Part shown: positions 23,454 to 31,533 of the stretch, piece by piece | Position numbering within the stretch: the first letter of the stretch is position 1 | Layout: each line of letters opens with the position of its first letter | Source: CBFHWU01 sp965659665 | GTDB taxonomy: Bacteria; Bacteroidota; Bacteroidia; Flavobacteriales; Flavobacteriaceae | Length of the DNA stretch: 42,265 nucleotides | Assembly (NCBI GenBank): GCA_965659665.1 | Contig: CBFHWU010000016.1 | Coordinates: 1 to 42,265, forward strand | Direction of reading: 5' to 3' | The notes under the pieces: model-generated | Told to the model about the DNA's origin: nothing | The model's database searches: none | The model's input: only the letters and a program-made list of their open reading frames with translations | Translations under genes and position numbers: made by a program

Positions 23454-24956
23454 TTAGAACTTTAGTTTATACCCAATAGTAAATCTACTTGTTGATTGTG
23501 ATGAACTTGCTACTGAAGTAAGCCCTACATCATAAAGTCGATGTTGAATATCGCGTTCTTGTCTTACATAAGCAATATCAAGAGCATTTACACCAAAATT
23601 AAAACCTAATCCTAAGGAATATCCTGACAAATCGCCATAAGTGTTGGTTTCTTTGTATGGACTTTCTTCAAAATGGTACCCCCCTCTAATACTAATCCCA
23701 CCAGCACCACGAATTTCACCTCCAATTCGATAACTATTTGTCGAGGTCCATTGGTTTTTGATATCATTATTGATGAAATCGAAAACAGGATCGTTCGAGG
23801 GCGTAATTCGAGCACTCGCATAATTTTTTCTTGTATAATCCATACTAATTAACCCACGCTTGCTTGCAATTATGGCTAAACTGCCAGTGAGTTTTGATGG
23901 AGACTTAATTGTGTAATCCTCATATATATTGATTACTTGAGGATCGATGATATCGATGTAAGATTGCCCAGTATCATCCACCGAGCTGGTTCGGATATAT
24001 TGTTGGAGTTCGTCTTCAAGAAAATACCAGGTAGGGGATTCATAACTCAATCCCATGCGAATAGTCTCCGTGGGTTTAAAAATAGCCCCTAATTGTAGAG
24101 ATATCCCTCCTCCGCTTGTTCGTAGTTCGTCATAAAAGTTAGTTTCCTTAATGTAGGAATCAACATCATAATCTGTTTCAAAAATATTTTTTTGTTCAAT
24201 GTAATCAATAAGGTGAAAGTTGATATTGGCTCCAAAATACCAATTTTCTTTGTATTGTCCACTAATATTTATATTCAACTCTCTGTTGTATCCCCGAGTA
24301 TCTAAAAAATAGCGATGACTAACTCCATTCAAAGAAGAAGCATTCGAGAAAAAACCATCTGCATCATGTTCAATTAAATAGGAATGATAACCTAAAAATG
24401 CTTGTTGATGACCATAACCGCTATTGTAGCCAACTCGACTGTATCCTTCACTTACCGATTCGAAATCAAGTAATTGAATATTATCAAAATTTACCTGATC
24501 TGCAAATCCAAGAAAATAACGATCTAAGGATAATTTGGTGTTTCTTCCTGAAATAAATAGCTCATCATCATAAGACTTGGTAAGATGGGTGTTTATACCT
24601 ATTGCCATTTTTTTCCAGTTACCATTTTGGGTGTTTTTTAATACAACGACTAGGCCTAACTGACCAAAATCAAGTGAAGTATAGTCATTAAGAGATTCGT
24701 CTTGAAAATAATTGACATTATGTTCTTGATTGATCAATGTTAATGATCCTGAAAACTCACTGAAATTGAAAACAGAGGATCCTGCGGGGTTGATGCTAAA
24801 AGATGATAAATCTCCTCCGAGAGCTCCAAAAGCTCCTGACATTGCTTCAAATCGAGCAGATCCGATTGGATTTTCGGTCACAAAATTTCGTACAAACTCT
24901 ATGTTTTGGGAGGAGGCTCCACAACTTACTAAAAGGATTAAAATTATTTTTTTCAT
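23454..24956 (-). CDS. OmpP1/FadL-family outer-membrane beta-barrel protein
   Basis: The 500-residue product starts with a short signal peptide (MKKIILILLVSCGASSQ, then NIEF). The mature N-terminus has GSARFEAMSGAFGALGGDLS and FSINPAGSSVF, the plug-like opening of OmpP1/FadL/TodX barrels. The rest is made of alternating aromatic/polar strands and ends in a barrel-closing RFTIGYKLKF with a terminal Phe. It probably passes hydrophobic substrates across the outer membrane; the substrate is unknown. LVSC in the signal resembles a lipobox by chance, since ASSQ before NIEF offers a normal signal-peptidase I site. It follows the Tyr/Ser-rich lipoprotein gene by 11 bases, so both are probably co-transcribed. 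Confidence 0.82.
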   Translation of the reverse strand: MKKIILILLVSCGASSQNIEFVRNFVTENPIGSARFEAMSGAFGALGGDLSSFSINPAGSSVFNFSEFSGSLTLINQEHNVNYFQDESLNDYTSLDFGQLGLVVVLKNTQNGNWKKMAIGINTHLTKSYDDELFISGRNTKLSLDRYFLGFADQVNFDNIQLLDFESVSEGYSRVGYNSGYGHQQAFLGYHSYLIEHDADGFFSNASSLNGVSHRYFLDTRGYNRELNINISGQYKENWYFGANINFHLIDYIEQKNIFETDYDVDSYIKETNFYDELRTSGGGISLQLGAIFKPTETIRMGLSYESPTWYFLEDELQQYIRTSSVDDTGQSYIDIIDPQVINIYEDYTIKSPSKLTGSLAIIASKRGLISMDYTRKNYASARITPSNDPVFDFINNDIKNQWTSTNSYRIGGEIRGAGGISIRGGYHFEESPYKETNTYGDLSGYSLGLGFNFGVNALDIAYVRQERDIQHRLYDVGLTSVASSSQSTSRFTIGYKLKF

Positions 24957-24967
24957 AATATGATGTC

Positions 24968-26047
24968 TTATCTTCTTCTACTGCTTGAACTTGATCGAGT
25001 ACTGCTTGATGATGATCTGCTACTACCCGAAGAATAACTTCGACTGGAGCTACTTCCTGAGGAATAACTTCGACTGGAACTGCTTGAACTCGAATTATTA
25101 TATGAGTTATTTAAACGTCTACTTGAGGAACTATTGTAATTTTTGGTTGAATTTATCTTTGGAATACTATAACTCCTTCTGCCGGTGTTATTGTTGTTTG
25201 TGGTGTTTGTAGCCGTGTTTTTTCTGACATTAGAATTATAAGAGCGAGTTCTTGAATAGTTATTATTCAAAAAATTAGATGGTTTTGTTTGAGTACTAGA
25301 CGTTGAATTTCTTGTTCTACCGACATTGTAATTACGAATAGTGGTTGAAGAAACTGTTGTTGACCTCCCGTTAGTTTGTCCATTTGAAGTAGTTTGATAG
25401 GAACGTGATGAAACTGCCCCTCTTCTCCCTTTTGTCCTGGAGTAAGTAGGACCATAATAATTGGAATACCTATTATTCCCATAGTGGTGATAACTTGAAC
25501 TGTAATAGGGTCTATAATAGGGATAAAAACCATAAAATCCATTATGATAGGGGTTGTAATATCCTAAATAGTTGTAATAGTATGGGTTGTAATGGTCATA
25601 ATAGCTATTAAAATACCAAGGTCTGTACCATCTGTTGTAATATGGACGGTAATATGGAGTACCACCATAAAAGTTGATTTCTACCCGATCTTTTTGATCC
25701 CCCCAATTTCCGTAACTCTCATTATAAGCCAATGGTTGTTGAAGGTTTTGAGGGTCGCCTGTTGGATTTTGGTAATCGGAAGCCTGAGTAAAGATTATAT
25801 TTTCGGAAGCAATTTGATCATTTAATTCTTCATTCTTTTGGTCAAAATAGTTTTTGTAATAAACCGACTCTGCGTTTTGAACGGGTTTTAATTGAACGTT
25901 TTCTGGTTGAACCATTTCAGGCTTATCTGCGTATATTCCGTCATTGTAAAATGAACTTGTTTCAAATGAACCACAGCTCACCAATACAAAAGCAATGATG
26001 AATAAAAATATGCCATTAAATCGAAAAAAATTGTATTGTGTTTTCAT
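24968..26047 (-). CDS. Predicted lipoprotein with Tyr-rich core and Ser/Arg-rich tail
   Basis: I do not recognise a functional domain. The N-terminus is a lipoprotein signal with lipobox LVSC (Cys25). Residues of roughly 130-205 are extremely rich in Tyr, Pro, His, Asn and Gly (for example NPYYYNYLGYYNPYHNGFYG). The region after that is Asn/Thr/Ser-rich, and the tail is a low-complexity Ser/Arg run (SYSSGSSSSRSYSSGSS) ending SSSRRR. Similar proteins are common in Flavobacteriaceae without assigned function. No conserved catalytic residues are visible. It lies directly upstream of the OmpP1/FadL-type gene and divergent from proS. An envelope-anchored adhesive or scaffold role is only a guess. 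Confidence 0.8.
   Translation of the reverse strand: MKTQYNFFRFNGIFLFIIAFVLVSCGSFETSSFYNDGIYADKPEMVQPENVQLKPVQNAESVYYKNYFDQKNEELNDQIASENIIFTQASDYQNPTGDPQNLQQPLAYNESYGNWGDQKDRVEINFYGGTPYYRPYYNRWYRPWYFNSYYDHYNPYYYNYLGYYNPYHNGFYGFYPYYRPYYSSSYHHYGNNRYSNYYGPTYSRTKGRRGAVSSRSYQTTSNGQTNGRSTTVSSTTIRNYNVGRTRNSTSSTQTKPSNFLNNNYSRTRSYNSNVRKNTATNTTNNNNTGRRSYSIPKINSTKNYNSSSSRRLNNSYNNSSSSSSSRSYSSGSSSSRSYSSGSSRSSSSSTRSSSSSRRR
25027..25082. repeat. Tandem repeat in the Ser-rich tail of the lipoprotein gene
   Basis: GAATAACTTCGACTGGA occurs twice about 30 bases apart (near 25030 and 25060), encoding repeated SRSYSSGS-type units on the minus strand. Such in-frame repeats can change copy number by slippage. Confidence 0.6.
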
Positions 26048-26134
26048 TTCAAAAAGTTTAATGAGTTAATGTAGAAATTTAGTTAGTTTTGTTTAATACA
26101 GTCTTATATTCAAATTCTGTGCCAAAACAAATAT

Positions 26135-27613
26135 ATGGGTAAAAGTTTAATAAAAAGGGAAGATGATTATTCAAAATGGTATAATGATTTAGTGGTTAAA
26201 GCAGATTTAGCAGAAACCTCAGCTGTAAGAGGGTGCATGGTCATCAAACCCTACGGATATGCTATATGGGAACGTATGCAAGCGGTATTAGATGGTATGT
26301 TTAAGGAAACAGGTCATTCTAATGCTTATTTCCCTTTATTTGTTCCTAAAAGCTTGTTTGAAGCTGAAGAAAAAAATGCCGAAGGTTTTGCTAAAGAATG
26401 TGCCATCGTCACACACTATCGTTTAACTAATGATCCAGAAAAACCTGGAAAACTTATTGTAGATCCTAAGGCTAAGCTTGAAGAGGAACTTATTGTTCGC
26501 CCAACAAGTGAGGCCATTATATGGAATACCTATAAAAACTGGATCCAGTCATACAGGGATTTACCTATTTTACTTAATCAATGGGCAAATGTTGTTCGTT
26601 GGGAAATGAGAACACGTTTATTTCTTCGTACTGCTGAATTTTTATGGCAAGAAGGTCACACGGCTCACGCCACTAAAACAGAAGCACTTGAGGAAGCTCA
26701 GCGAATGAATGATGTGTATGCAAAATTTGTAGAATCGTTTATGGCCATTCCAGTGATTAGAGGGGTAAAATCAGCTTCTGAACGATTTGCTGGAGCAGAA
26801 GAGACATTTTGTATCGAGGCTTTAATGCAAGACGGCAAAGCTTTACAAGCTGGAACTTCACACTTTTTGGGTCAAAATTTTGCTCAAGCTTTTGATGTAA
26901 AATTTGCTACCAAAGAAGGGACATTAGAGCACGTTTGGGCAACATCGTGGGGTGTTTCTACACGTTTGATGGGAGCGCTTATCATGACCCACAGTGATGA
27001 TCAAGGATTGGTGTTGCCTCCTAATTTAGCTCCTCACCAAGTAGTAATTGTTCCAATATATCGAAACCAAGAACAACATCAAGCGGTGGTTCAGGTGGCA
27101 AACCTACTTGTGAAACAATTGCATAATGCAGGAGTTCGAGTTCATTTTGATAATAGAGATACCCACAAGCCAGGATTTAAGTTTAATGAACATGAGCTTA
27201 AAGGGGTTCCTTTGCGTATTTCAATTGGACCAAAAGATTTAGAGAAAGGAACCGTTGAACTTGCTCGACGTGATACTTTTGAAAAAGAATATATTCAGCA
27301 AACAAGTTTGGTTGAACATGTTACCCATTTGTTATCTCTCATTCAAGAACAACTTTTTTCTCGTGCAGCTCGTTTTCGCGATGAACATATTTCTAAAGTC
27401 AATTCATTTCAAGAATTTAAAAATGTTTTAAACTCAAAAGGGGGATTTATTTCGGCTCACTGGGACGGTACTGCAGAAACAGAAAATTCAATTAAGCAAG
27501 AAACTAAAGCTACGATACGATGTATCCCTCTCCATCAAAAAAAGGAAAAAGGATGCTGTGTTTTTTCAGGAAAACCTTCATCTCAGCGAGTTTTATTTGC
27601 TAAGGCTTATTAA
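26135..27613 (+). CDS. proS: Prolyl-tRNA synthetase (archaeal/eukaryote-like type)
   Basis: A class-II synthetase of 492 residues that charges tRNA-Pro. It lacks the large editing insertion of the E. coli-type enzyme, as is usual for this branch. Visible marks are VRGCMVIKPYGYAIWERMQ, motif 2 around WANVVRWEMRTRLFLRTAEF, FLWQEGHTAHAT, and motif 3 SWGVSTRLMGALIMTHSDDQ. The anticodon-binding domain follows (VVIVPIY onward), and a C-terminal domain ends in Tyr, as in its family. It is divergent from the lipoprotein gene and precedes tRNA-Glu. Confidence 0.95.
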   Translation: MGKSLIKREDDYSKWYNDLVVKADLAETSAVRGCMVIKPYGYAIWERMQAVLDGMFKETGHSNAYFPLFVPKSLFEAEEKNAEGFAKECAIVTHYRLTNDPEKPGKLIVDPKAKLEEELIVRPTSEAIIWNTYKNWIQSYRDLPILLNQWANVVRWEMRTRLFLRTAEFLWQEGHTAHATKTEALEEAQRMNDVYAKFVESFMAIPVIRGVKSASERFAGAEETFCIEALMQDGKALQAGTSHFLGQNFAQAFDVKFATKEGTLEHVWATSWGVSTRLMGALIMTHSDDQGLVLPPNLAPHQVVIVPIYRNQEQHQAVVQVANLLVKQLHNAGVRVHFDNRDTHKPGFKFNEHELKGVPLRISIGPKDLEKGTVELARRDTFEKEYIQQTSLVEHVTHLLSLIQEQLFSRAARFRDEHISKVNSFQEFKNVLNSKGGFISAHWDGTAETENSIKQETKATIRCIPLHQKKEKGCCVFSGKPSSQRVLFAKAY

Positions 27614-27625
27614 TTAAAAAATTTG

Positions 27626-27656
27626 TTGCAAATTAATGTTCTAAAAGTTACATTTG
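27626..27656 (+). promoter_or_regulatory. Promoter of tRNA-Glu/rpsT (TTG-N20-TACATTTG)
   Basis: TTG at 27626-27628, a 20-base spacer and a perfect -7 box TACATTTG at 27649-27656, 15 bases before the tRNA. Confidence 0.7.
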
Positions 27657-27671
27657 CATCCGTTTAAACTA

Positions 27672-27743
27672 GGCCCGTTCGTCTATCGGCTAGGACGCCA
27701 GGTTTTCATCCTGGTAAGAGGGGTTCGATTCCCCTACGGGCTA
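27672..27743 (+). tRNA. tRNA-Glu (anticodon TTC)
   Basis: A 72-base cloverleaf. The acceptor stem is GGCCCGT/ACGGGCT, the anticodon stem CCAGG/CCTGG with loop TTTTCAT gives anticodon TTC (27705-27707), and the T arm is GGGG-TTCGATT-CCCC. CCA is not encoded. It may be co-transcribed with rpsT, 16 bases downstream. Confidence 0.97.
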
Positions 27744-27759
27744 CTAAATATATATTTGG

Positions 27760-28011
27760 ATGGCAAATCATAAATCCGCATTAAAACGCATACGATCAAA
27801 TGAAACGAAACGTTTACGTAATCGTTTTCAGCACAAAACTACTCGGAATGCTATTCGCGATTTCCGCGAATTGACTTCAAAAGATGAAGCTAATATTTCT
27901 TTACCTAGAATTTTATCTATGGTAGATAAGCTTGCAAAAAATAATATTATTCACGATAATAAAGCAGCTAATTTAAAATCTAAGTTGACAAAGTTTGCCA
28001 CCTCTCTGTAA
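27760..28011 (+). CDS. rpsT: 30S ribosomal protein S20
   Basis: The 83-residue, highly basic helical protein starts MANHKSALKRIRSNETKRLR and contains FQHKTTRNAIRDFRE and IHDNKAANLKSKLTKFA, which are S20 hallmarks. S20 binds 16S rRNA early in 30S assembly. It follows tRNA-Glu, and a strong terminator shared with convergent rho lies 18 bases past its stop. Confidence 0.96.
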   Translation: MANHKSALKRIRSNETKRLRNRFQHKTTRNAIRDFRELTSKDEANISLPRILSMVDKLAKNNIIHDNKAANLKSKLTKFATSL

Positions 28012-28028
28012 AAGTATCGTGCTAAAAA

Positions 28029-28060
28029 AAAAAAAGGCTTCCAATTGGAAGCCTTTTTTT
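28029..28060. terminator. Bidirectional terminator between rpsT and rho
   Basis: A perfect 14-bp stem (AAAAAAAGGCTTCC / GGAAGCCTTTTTTT) around an AATT loop, with A and T runs on both sides, so it has a U tract in either direction. Confidence 0.9.
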
Positions 28061-28078
28061 GTGTGGACTTCTAAGCAA

Positions 28079-29638
28079 TCATTTGTTCATTGAAATCAGA
28101 AACTCTTCATTGTTCAGACTCCTTTTTATTCGATCATTTATAAACTCCATTGATTCAATAGGATTCATATCAGCAAGATACTTTCTCATTATCCACATTC
28201 TTTGAATGGTGTTTTCGTCCAATAGAATATCATCTCTTCGTGTACTTGAAGAAACAAGATCAATTGCAGGAAAAATTCTTCGATTAGAAATTCTTCGGTC
28301 CAGTTGAAGTTCCATATTTCCTGTCCCTTTAAACTCTTCAAAAATTACTTCATCCATTTTGGAACCTGTTTCAGTAAGTGCAGTTGCTATGATAGAAAGT
28401 GAACCTCCATTTTCAATATTACGCGCAGCTCCAAAAAATCGCTTGGGTTTATGAAGTGCATTTGCATCTACTCCACCACTTAAAATTTTTCCTGAAGCAG
28501 GCTGCACGGTATTATATGCTCGAGCTAAACGTGTTATAGAATCCAAAAGAATTACCACATCGTGGCCACATTCGACAAGACGTTTAGCTTTTTCTAACAC
28601 AATATTTGCAACTTTGACATGCCGATCGGCTGGTTCATCAAAAGTTGAAGCTACCACCTCTCCTTTTACATTTCGTTGCATATCTGTAACCTCTTCAGGA
28701 CGTTCATCGATAAGTAATATAATCTGATATACTTCAGGATGATTTGCTGCGATTGCATTGGCCACGTCTTTAAGTAACATGGTTTTACCTGTTTTTGGTT
28801 GCGAAACAATCATGCCACGCTGCCCTTTTCCTATGGGCGAAAACAAGTCTATTATTCTTGTAGAGATAGTACTTTGTTTTTCAGCTATATTGAATTTCTC
28901 TTGTGGAAAAAGAGGGGTAAGGTGCTCAAATGCTACCCGATCTCGAACAACATCAGGAGTAAGACCATTTATAAGCGATACCTTGATTAGTGGAAAATAT
29001 TTCTCTCCTTCTTTAGGGGGTCGAACATGTCCCAATACGGTATCACCTGTTTTTAGCCCAAATAACCTAACTTGTGACTGCGAAACGTAAATATCATCCG
29101 GAGAGGACAGGTAGTTGTAATCTGAAGAACGTAAAAAACCGTAACCTTCTTGCATCATTTCTAATACACCTTCACTTTCGATAATACCATCAAATTCGTA
29201 GTCGGGTTGTCGATATCGATTTCTTGTATCTTTATTATGGTTATTATCTTTGCTATGTGTTTTATGGTTGTTCCCTTGATGAGTATTATTACCGTTTTGA
29301 TTGGATTGATTTCTACCAGTTCCTTGATTAGGTTTGGAGGGTAATTTTTCTTTTTCAGTTTGAGTAACCTTGTTGTTTTTGGGCTGTGTGTCAGCTAAAG
29401 GTTTTTTGTCTATTCGTTTTCGATTTGTGGTTCGTGGTTTTTTTTCTTGGCTTTTAGTCGTTTCCTCAGGATTCTTCTTTGTAGCATCATCAGAAGCTTC
29501 TAAAGTGGCCATTTTATCGAGAATTTGATATGCCAAATCCATTTTTTTTAGCCCAGTAATTCGTTTAATCCCTAGCTCTTTTGCTATGAGCTGGAGTTCA
29601 GGTAATTTTTTTTCTTTGAGTTGAGAAATTTCAAGCAT
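28079..29638 (-). CDS. rho: Transcription termination factor Rho with disordered insert
   Basis: Rho is the hexameric RNA-dependent ATPase that ends transcription. This 519-residue form is about 100 residues longer than E. coli Rho. Residues 1-45 are the helical N-terminal Rho domain; about 47-146 is a low-complexity Lys/Asn/Gln/Thr/His insert (for example RNQSNQNGNNTHQGNNHK). The cold-shock RNA-binding domain follows (EGYGFLRSS, DDIYVSQSQVRLFGLK), then the RecA-like motor with Walker A SQPKTGKT, LIDERPEEVTDM and the Q/R-loop region. Similar inserts occur in Bacteroidota Rho proteins and, in Bacteroides, promote condensate formation. It is convergent with rpsT and has a TATCTTTG promoter box about 80 bases upstream. 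Confidence 0.95.
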   Translation of the reverse strand: MLEISQLKEKKLPELQLIAKELGIKRITGLKKMDLAYQILDKMATLEASDDATKKNPEETTKSQEKKPRTTNRKRIDKKPLADTQPKNNKVTQTEKEKLPSKPNQGTGRNQSNQNGNNTHQGNNHKTHSKDNNHNKDTRNRYRQPDYEFDGIIESEGVLEMMQEGYGFLRSSDYNYLSSPDDIYVSQSQVRLFGLKTGDTVLGHVRPPKEGEKYFPLIKVSLINGLTPDVVRDRVAFEHLTPLFPQEKFNIAEKQSTISTRIIDLFSPIGKGQRGMIVSQPKTGKTMLLKDVANAIAANHPEVYQIILLIDERPEEVTDMQRNVKGEVVASTFDEPADRHVKVANIVLEKAKRLVECGHDVVILLDSITRLARAYNTVQPASGKILSGGVDANALHKPKRFFGAARNIENGGSLSIIATALTETGSKMDEVIFEEFKGTGNMELQLDRRISNRRIFPAIDLVSSSTRRDDILLDENTIQRMWIMRKYLADMNPIESMEFINDRIKRSLNNEEFLISMNK

Positions 29639-29680
29639 TTTTTAATGGTAAATGGTATGTAATGAATTAGCTATATATAT

Positions 29681-29713
29681 TAATGAGATTTATTGTGAAG
29701 TTTTTTCTCATTA
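29681..29713 (-). promoter_or_regulatory. Inverted repeat in the rho leader
   Basis: TAATGAGA and TCTCATTA form an 8-bp stem with a 17-base loop, lying between the rho -7 box and the ATG. On the minus-strand transcript it would be a hairpin in the 5' leader. Its role is unknown; Rho leaders are autoregulated in other bacteria. Confidence 0.35.
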
Positions 29714-29719
29714 TCTCTC

Positions 29720-29727
29720 CAAAGATA
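29720..29727 (-). promoter_or_regulatory. -7 box TATCTTTG for rho
   Basis: Perfect TAnnTTTG on the minus strand, giving rho a leader of about 75-80 bases. A TTG -33 is not evident. Confidence 0.5.
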
Positions 29728-29760
29728 CAACTATTTTTTATTTTCGATAAAAATTATTAA

Positions 29761-30165
29761 ATGATTCAACGAATTCAGTCATTATATCTTTTTGGTCTTA
29801 TTGTCATTCATTTGCTAGCTTATTTTGGAGTTTCTCATTGGATCAATTTTGAAGGTAACTTAACCCCTCAACACGAACAATTTTTCCTAATCTTTTTGGA
29901 ATCCATTATGGTTGTTCTCGCCATAATAAGTTTGTTTTCTTTTAAAAACAGAAAGAAACAATTTATCTTAAATAGACTCAATATGATTTTACATTTATTA
30001 GCAGGGGTGATGTTTTTGATCCCATATTTGTCATTTACACAGTATACTTCGGAGGGCTTAGTGCCTGTTTTGTCAGCTCTTTTGGGGTTGATTTTATTAG
30101 CTTTGGCCAATAAAGCGATTAAAAAAGACGAAGATTTAGTTCGATCTGCAGATCGTATTCGATAA
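29761..30165 (+). CDS. DUF4293-type small membrane protein
   Basis: A 134-residue protein with four hydrophobic segments and the start MIQRIQSLYLF, which is the signature of the DUF4293 family of Bacteroidota. It often neighbours rho, as here. The loops are short, with KNRKKQ between helices 2 and 3, and the end is basic (DEDLVRSADRIR). No catalytic residues are visible and the function is unknown. It is divergent from rho (122 bases) and its stop is 2 bases before the methyltransferase start, so the genes are probably one operon. Confidence 0.75.
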   Translation: MIQRIQSLYLFGLIVIHLLAYFGVSHWINFEGNLTPQHEQFFLIFLESIMVVLAIISLFSFKNRKKQFILNRLNMILHLLAGVMFLIPYLSFTQYTSEGLVPVLSALLGLILLALANKAIKKDEDLVRSADRIR

Positions 30166-30167
30166 AT

Positions 30168-30686
30168 ATGTACAAATACTACCCAAAAAAAAGGTATGAT
30201 ATTACCTTGAGATTTTTAAATAAATACCTTAAAAAAAATGCTCGTATATTAGATTTAGGTGTTGTAAACCCTTTTACAGCGCTTATGAAAAACAATGGTT
30301 ATGATGTAATTAATAACTTGGGAGAAGATTTGGATGAGGATATAAGTTCTCTTCAAAAATATGATTATGAGGTAGTCACAGCATTTGAAATAGTAGAACA
30401 TTTGGTATCTCCTTTCCCTTTATTGAAAAATATAAATTGTAAAAGTTTGGTTGTAAGTGTTCCGCTAAGATTATGGTTTGCCCCTGCATATCGAAGTAAA
30501 ACAGATGTTCGCGATAGGCATTATCATGAATTCGAAGATTGGCAATTGGATTGGTTACTCGAAAAAGCAGGGTGGAAAATTATTGATCGAAAAAAATGGA
30601 CTAATCCATCAAATACCTTTGGAATTCGACCATTTTTGCGTCGATTTACGTACAGATATTACATGGTATACGCCGAGCGAATTTAA
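30168..30686 (+). CDS. Class I SAM-dependent methyltransferase (small)
   Basis: The 172-residue protein has a reduced Rossmann methyltransferase layout: motif I ARILDLGVVNPFTALMKNNG (D29), then YDVINNLGEDLDED, the motif-IV-like YEVVTAFEIVEHLVSPF, and LVVSVPLRLWFAP. YHEFEDWQLDWLLEKAGWKI near the C-terminus matches methyltransferase type 11 proteins. Motif I lacks the usual GxGxG (it reads LGVVNP), as in some Bacteroidota relatives. It lies 2 bases before the glycosyltransferase start, so it may methylate a sugar or lipid in the same pathway; the substrate is not known. Confidence 0.72.
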   Translation: MYKYYPKKRYDITLRFLNKYLKKNARILDLGVVNPFTALMKNNGYDVINNLGEDLDEDISSLQKYDYEVVTAFEIVEHLVSPFPLLKNINCKSLVVSVPLRLWFAPAYRSKTDVRDRHYHEFEDWQLDWLLEKAGWKIIDRKKWTNPSNTFGIRPFLRRFTYRYYMVYAERI

Positions 30687-30687
30687 T

Positions 30688-31533
30688 ATGAATGTTGTAG
30701 TAATTGTTCCTGTTTTTAATGAAGAAAAAACGATAGGTAAAACACTCAACTCTTTAATTGAACAAACTTATTTACCTATTCAAATTATTGTTGTTGATGA
30801 TCATTCTACCGATAATTCTCTGGCCATAATTAAGAAATATTCAGGCCAATATGCTGTAATTTCTGTTGTACCTCATCGATCAAAACCCATACGCGAACCT
30901 GGTGCCAAGGTTATTGATGCTTTTTATGTGGGTTTTGATTTCATTAAAGTTTCTTTTGATATCGTTTGCAAATTTGATGGTGATATTATATTGCCTCCAA
31001 ATTATATTCAATCTGTGGTTGATCATTTTAAATCTAATTCTAAGCTTGGAATTTATGGAGGAAAAATGGTTATACGTCACAATAATTATTGGAAACCAGA
31101 GGGCATTTCAGATCATTTTCATGTAAGAGGTCCTATTAAAGCATACAGGAAAGCTTGTTTTTACAACATAGGCGGATTGAAACGTGAAAGGGGTTGGGAT
31201 ACAGTTGATGTTTTGTTAGCGCGTTATTTTAATTGGGAGGTATACTCAAACAAAAACTTAAAAGTAAAACATCTTAAAACCACCGCAATAGGATATGCTT
31301 CTCAACATGCTTTTAATCAGGGAACTGTTTTCTATAGATTACGCTATGGAATTGGTATTACTTTGATTGCTATTTTAAAACAATTTTCTTTTCTCGGCTT
31401 TGAAGGAGTTTACGAGGTTCTTAAAGGGTATATTTATGCTAAACGACATTTGTCTTTTCTTCTAAATGAATCCCAAGGAAAATTTGTACGAAGATATCGT
31501 TGGAAAAATATCTTTAAAAAGCTAGGTTTTTGA
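30688..31533 (+). CDS. Family 2 glycosyltransferase
   Basis: The start MNVVVIVPVFNEEKTIGKTL at ATG 30688 is the classical GT2 opening, followed by IIVVDDHSTDNS, a metal site in CKFDGDIILPPNY, and GLKRERGWDTVDVLLARYFN, the acceptor-side ED-like motif region. It has 281 residues. An open frame extends upstream to 30478, but that part lies within the methyltransferase gene and is not GT-like. The C-terminus is basic. It converges with the phosphodiesterase gene and overlaps it by 12 bases. The product glycan is unknown; the nearby methyltransferase suggests a methylated glycan or glycolipid. Confidence 0.88.
   Translation: MNVVVIVPVFNEEKTIGKTLNSLIEQTYLPIQIIVVDDHSTDNSLAIIKKYSGQYAVISVVPHRSKPIREPGAKVIDAFYVGFDFIKVSFDIVCKFDGDIILPPNYIQSVVDHFKSNSKLGIYGGKMVIRHNNYWKPEGISDHFHVRGPIKAYRKACFYNIGGLKRERGWDTVDVLLARYFNWEVYSNKNLKVKHLKTTAIGYASQHAFNQGTVFYRLRYGIGITLIAILKQFSFLGFEGVYEVLKGYIYAKRHLSFLLNESQGKFVRRYRWKNIFKKLGF

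Noticed and set aside
23454..24956. OmpP1/FadL-type protein as a lipoprotein (LVSC in the signal)
   Set aside because: The hydrophobic stretch before the Cys is very short, and a normal signal-peptidase I site (ASSQ before NIEF) follows; a lipidated FadL barrel would be exceptional.
24968..25100. CRISPR-like repeats
   Set aside because: The repeats are in-frame Ser/Tyr/Gly codons of a coding gene, with no spacers of constant length and no cas genes.
26135..27613. proS lacking an editing domain as a truncation
   Set aside because: The short archaeal/eukaryote-like ProS naturally lacks the insertion, and its motifs and C-terminal Tyr are complete.
30478..30687. Upstream extension of the GT2 gene within the methyltransferase gene
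   Set aside because: The residues are those of an out-of-frame shadow, and a GT2 start of the usual form lies at 30688.
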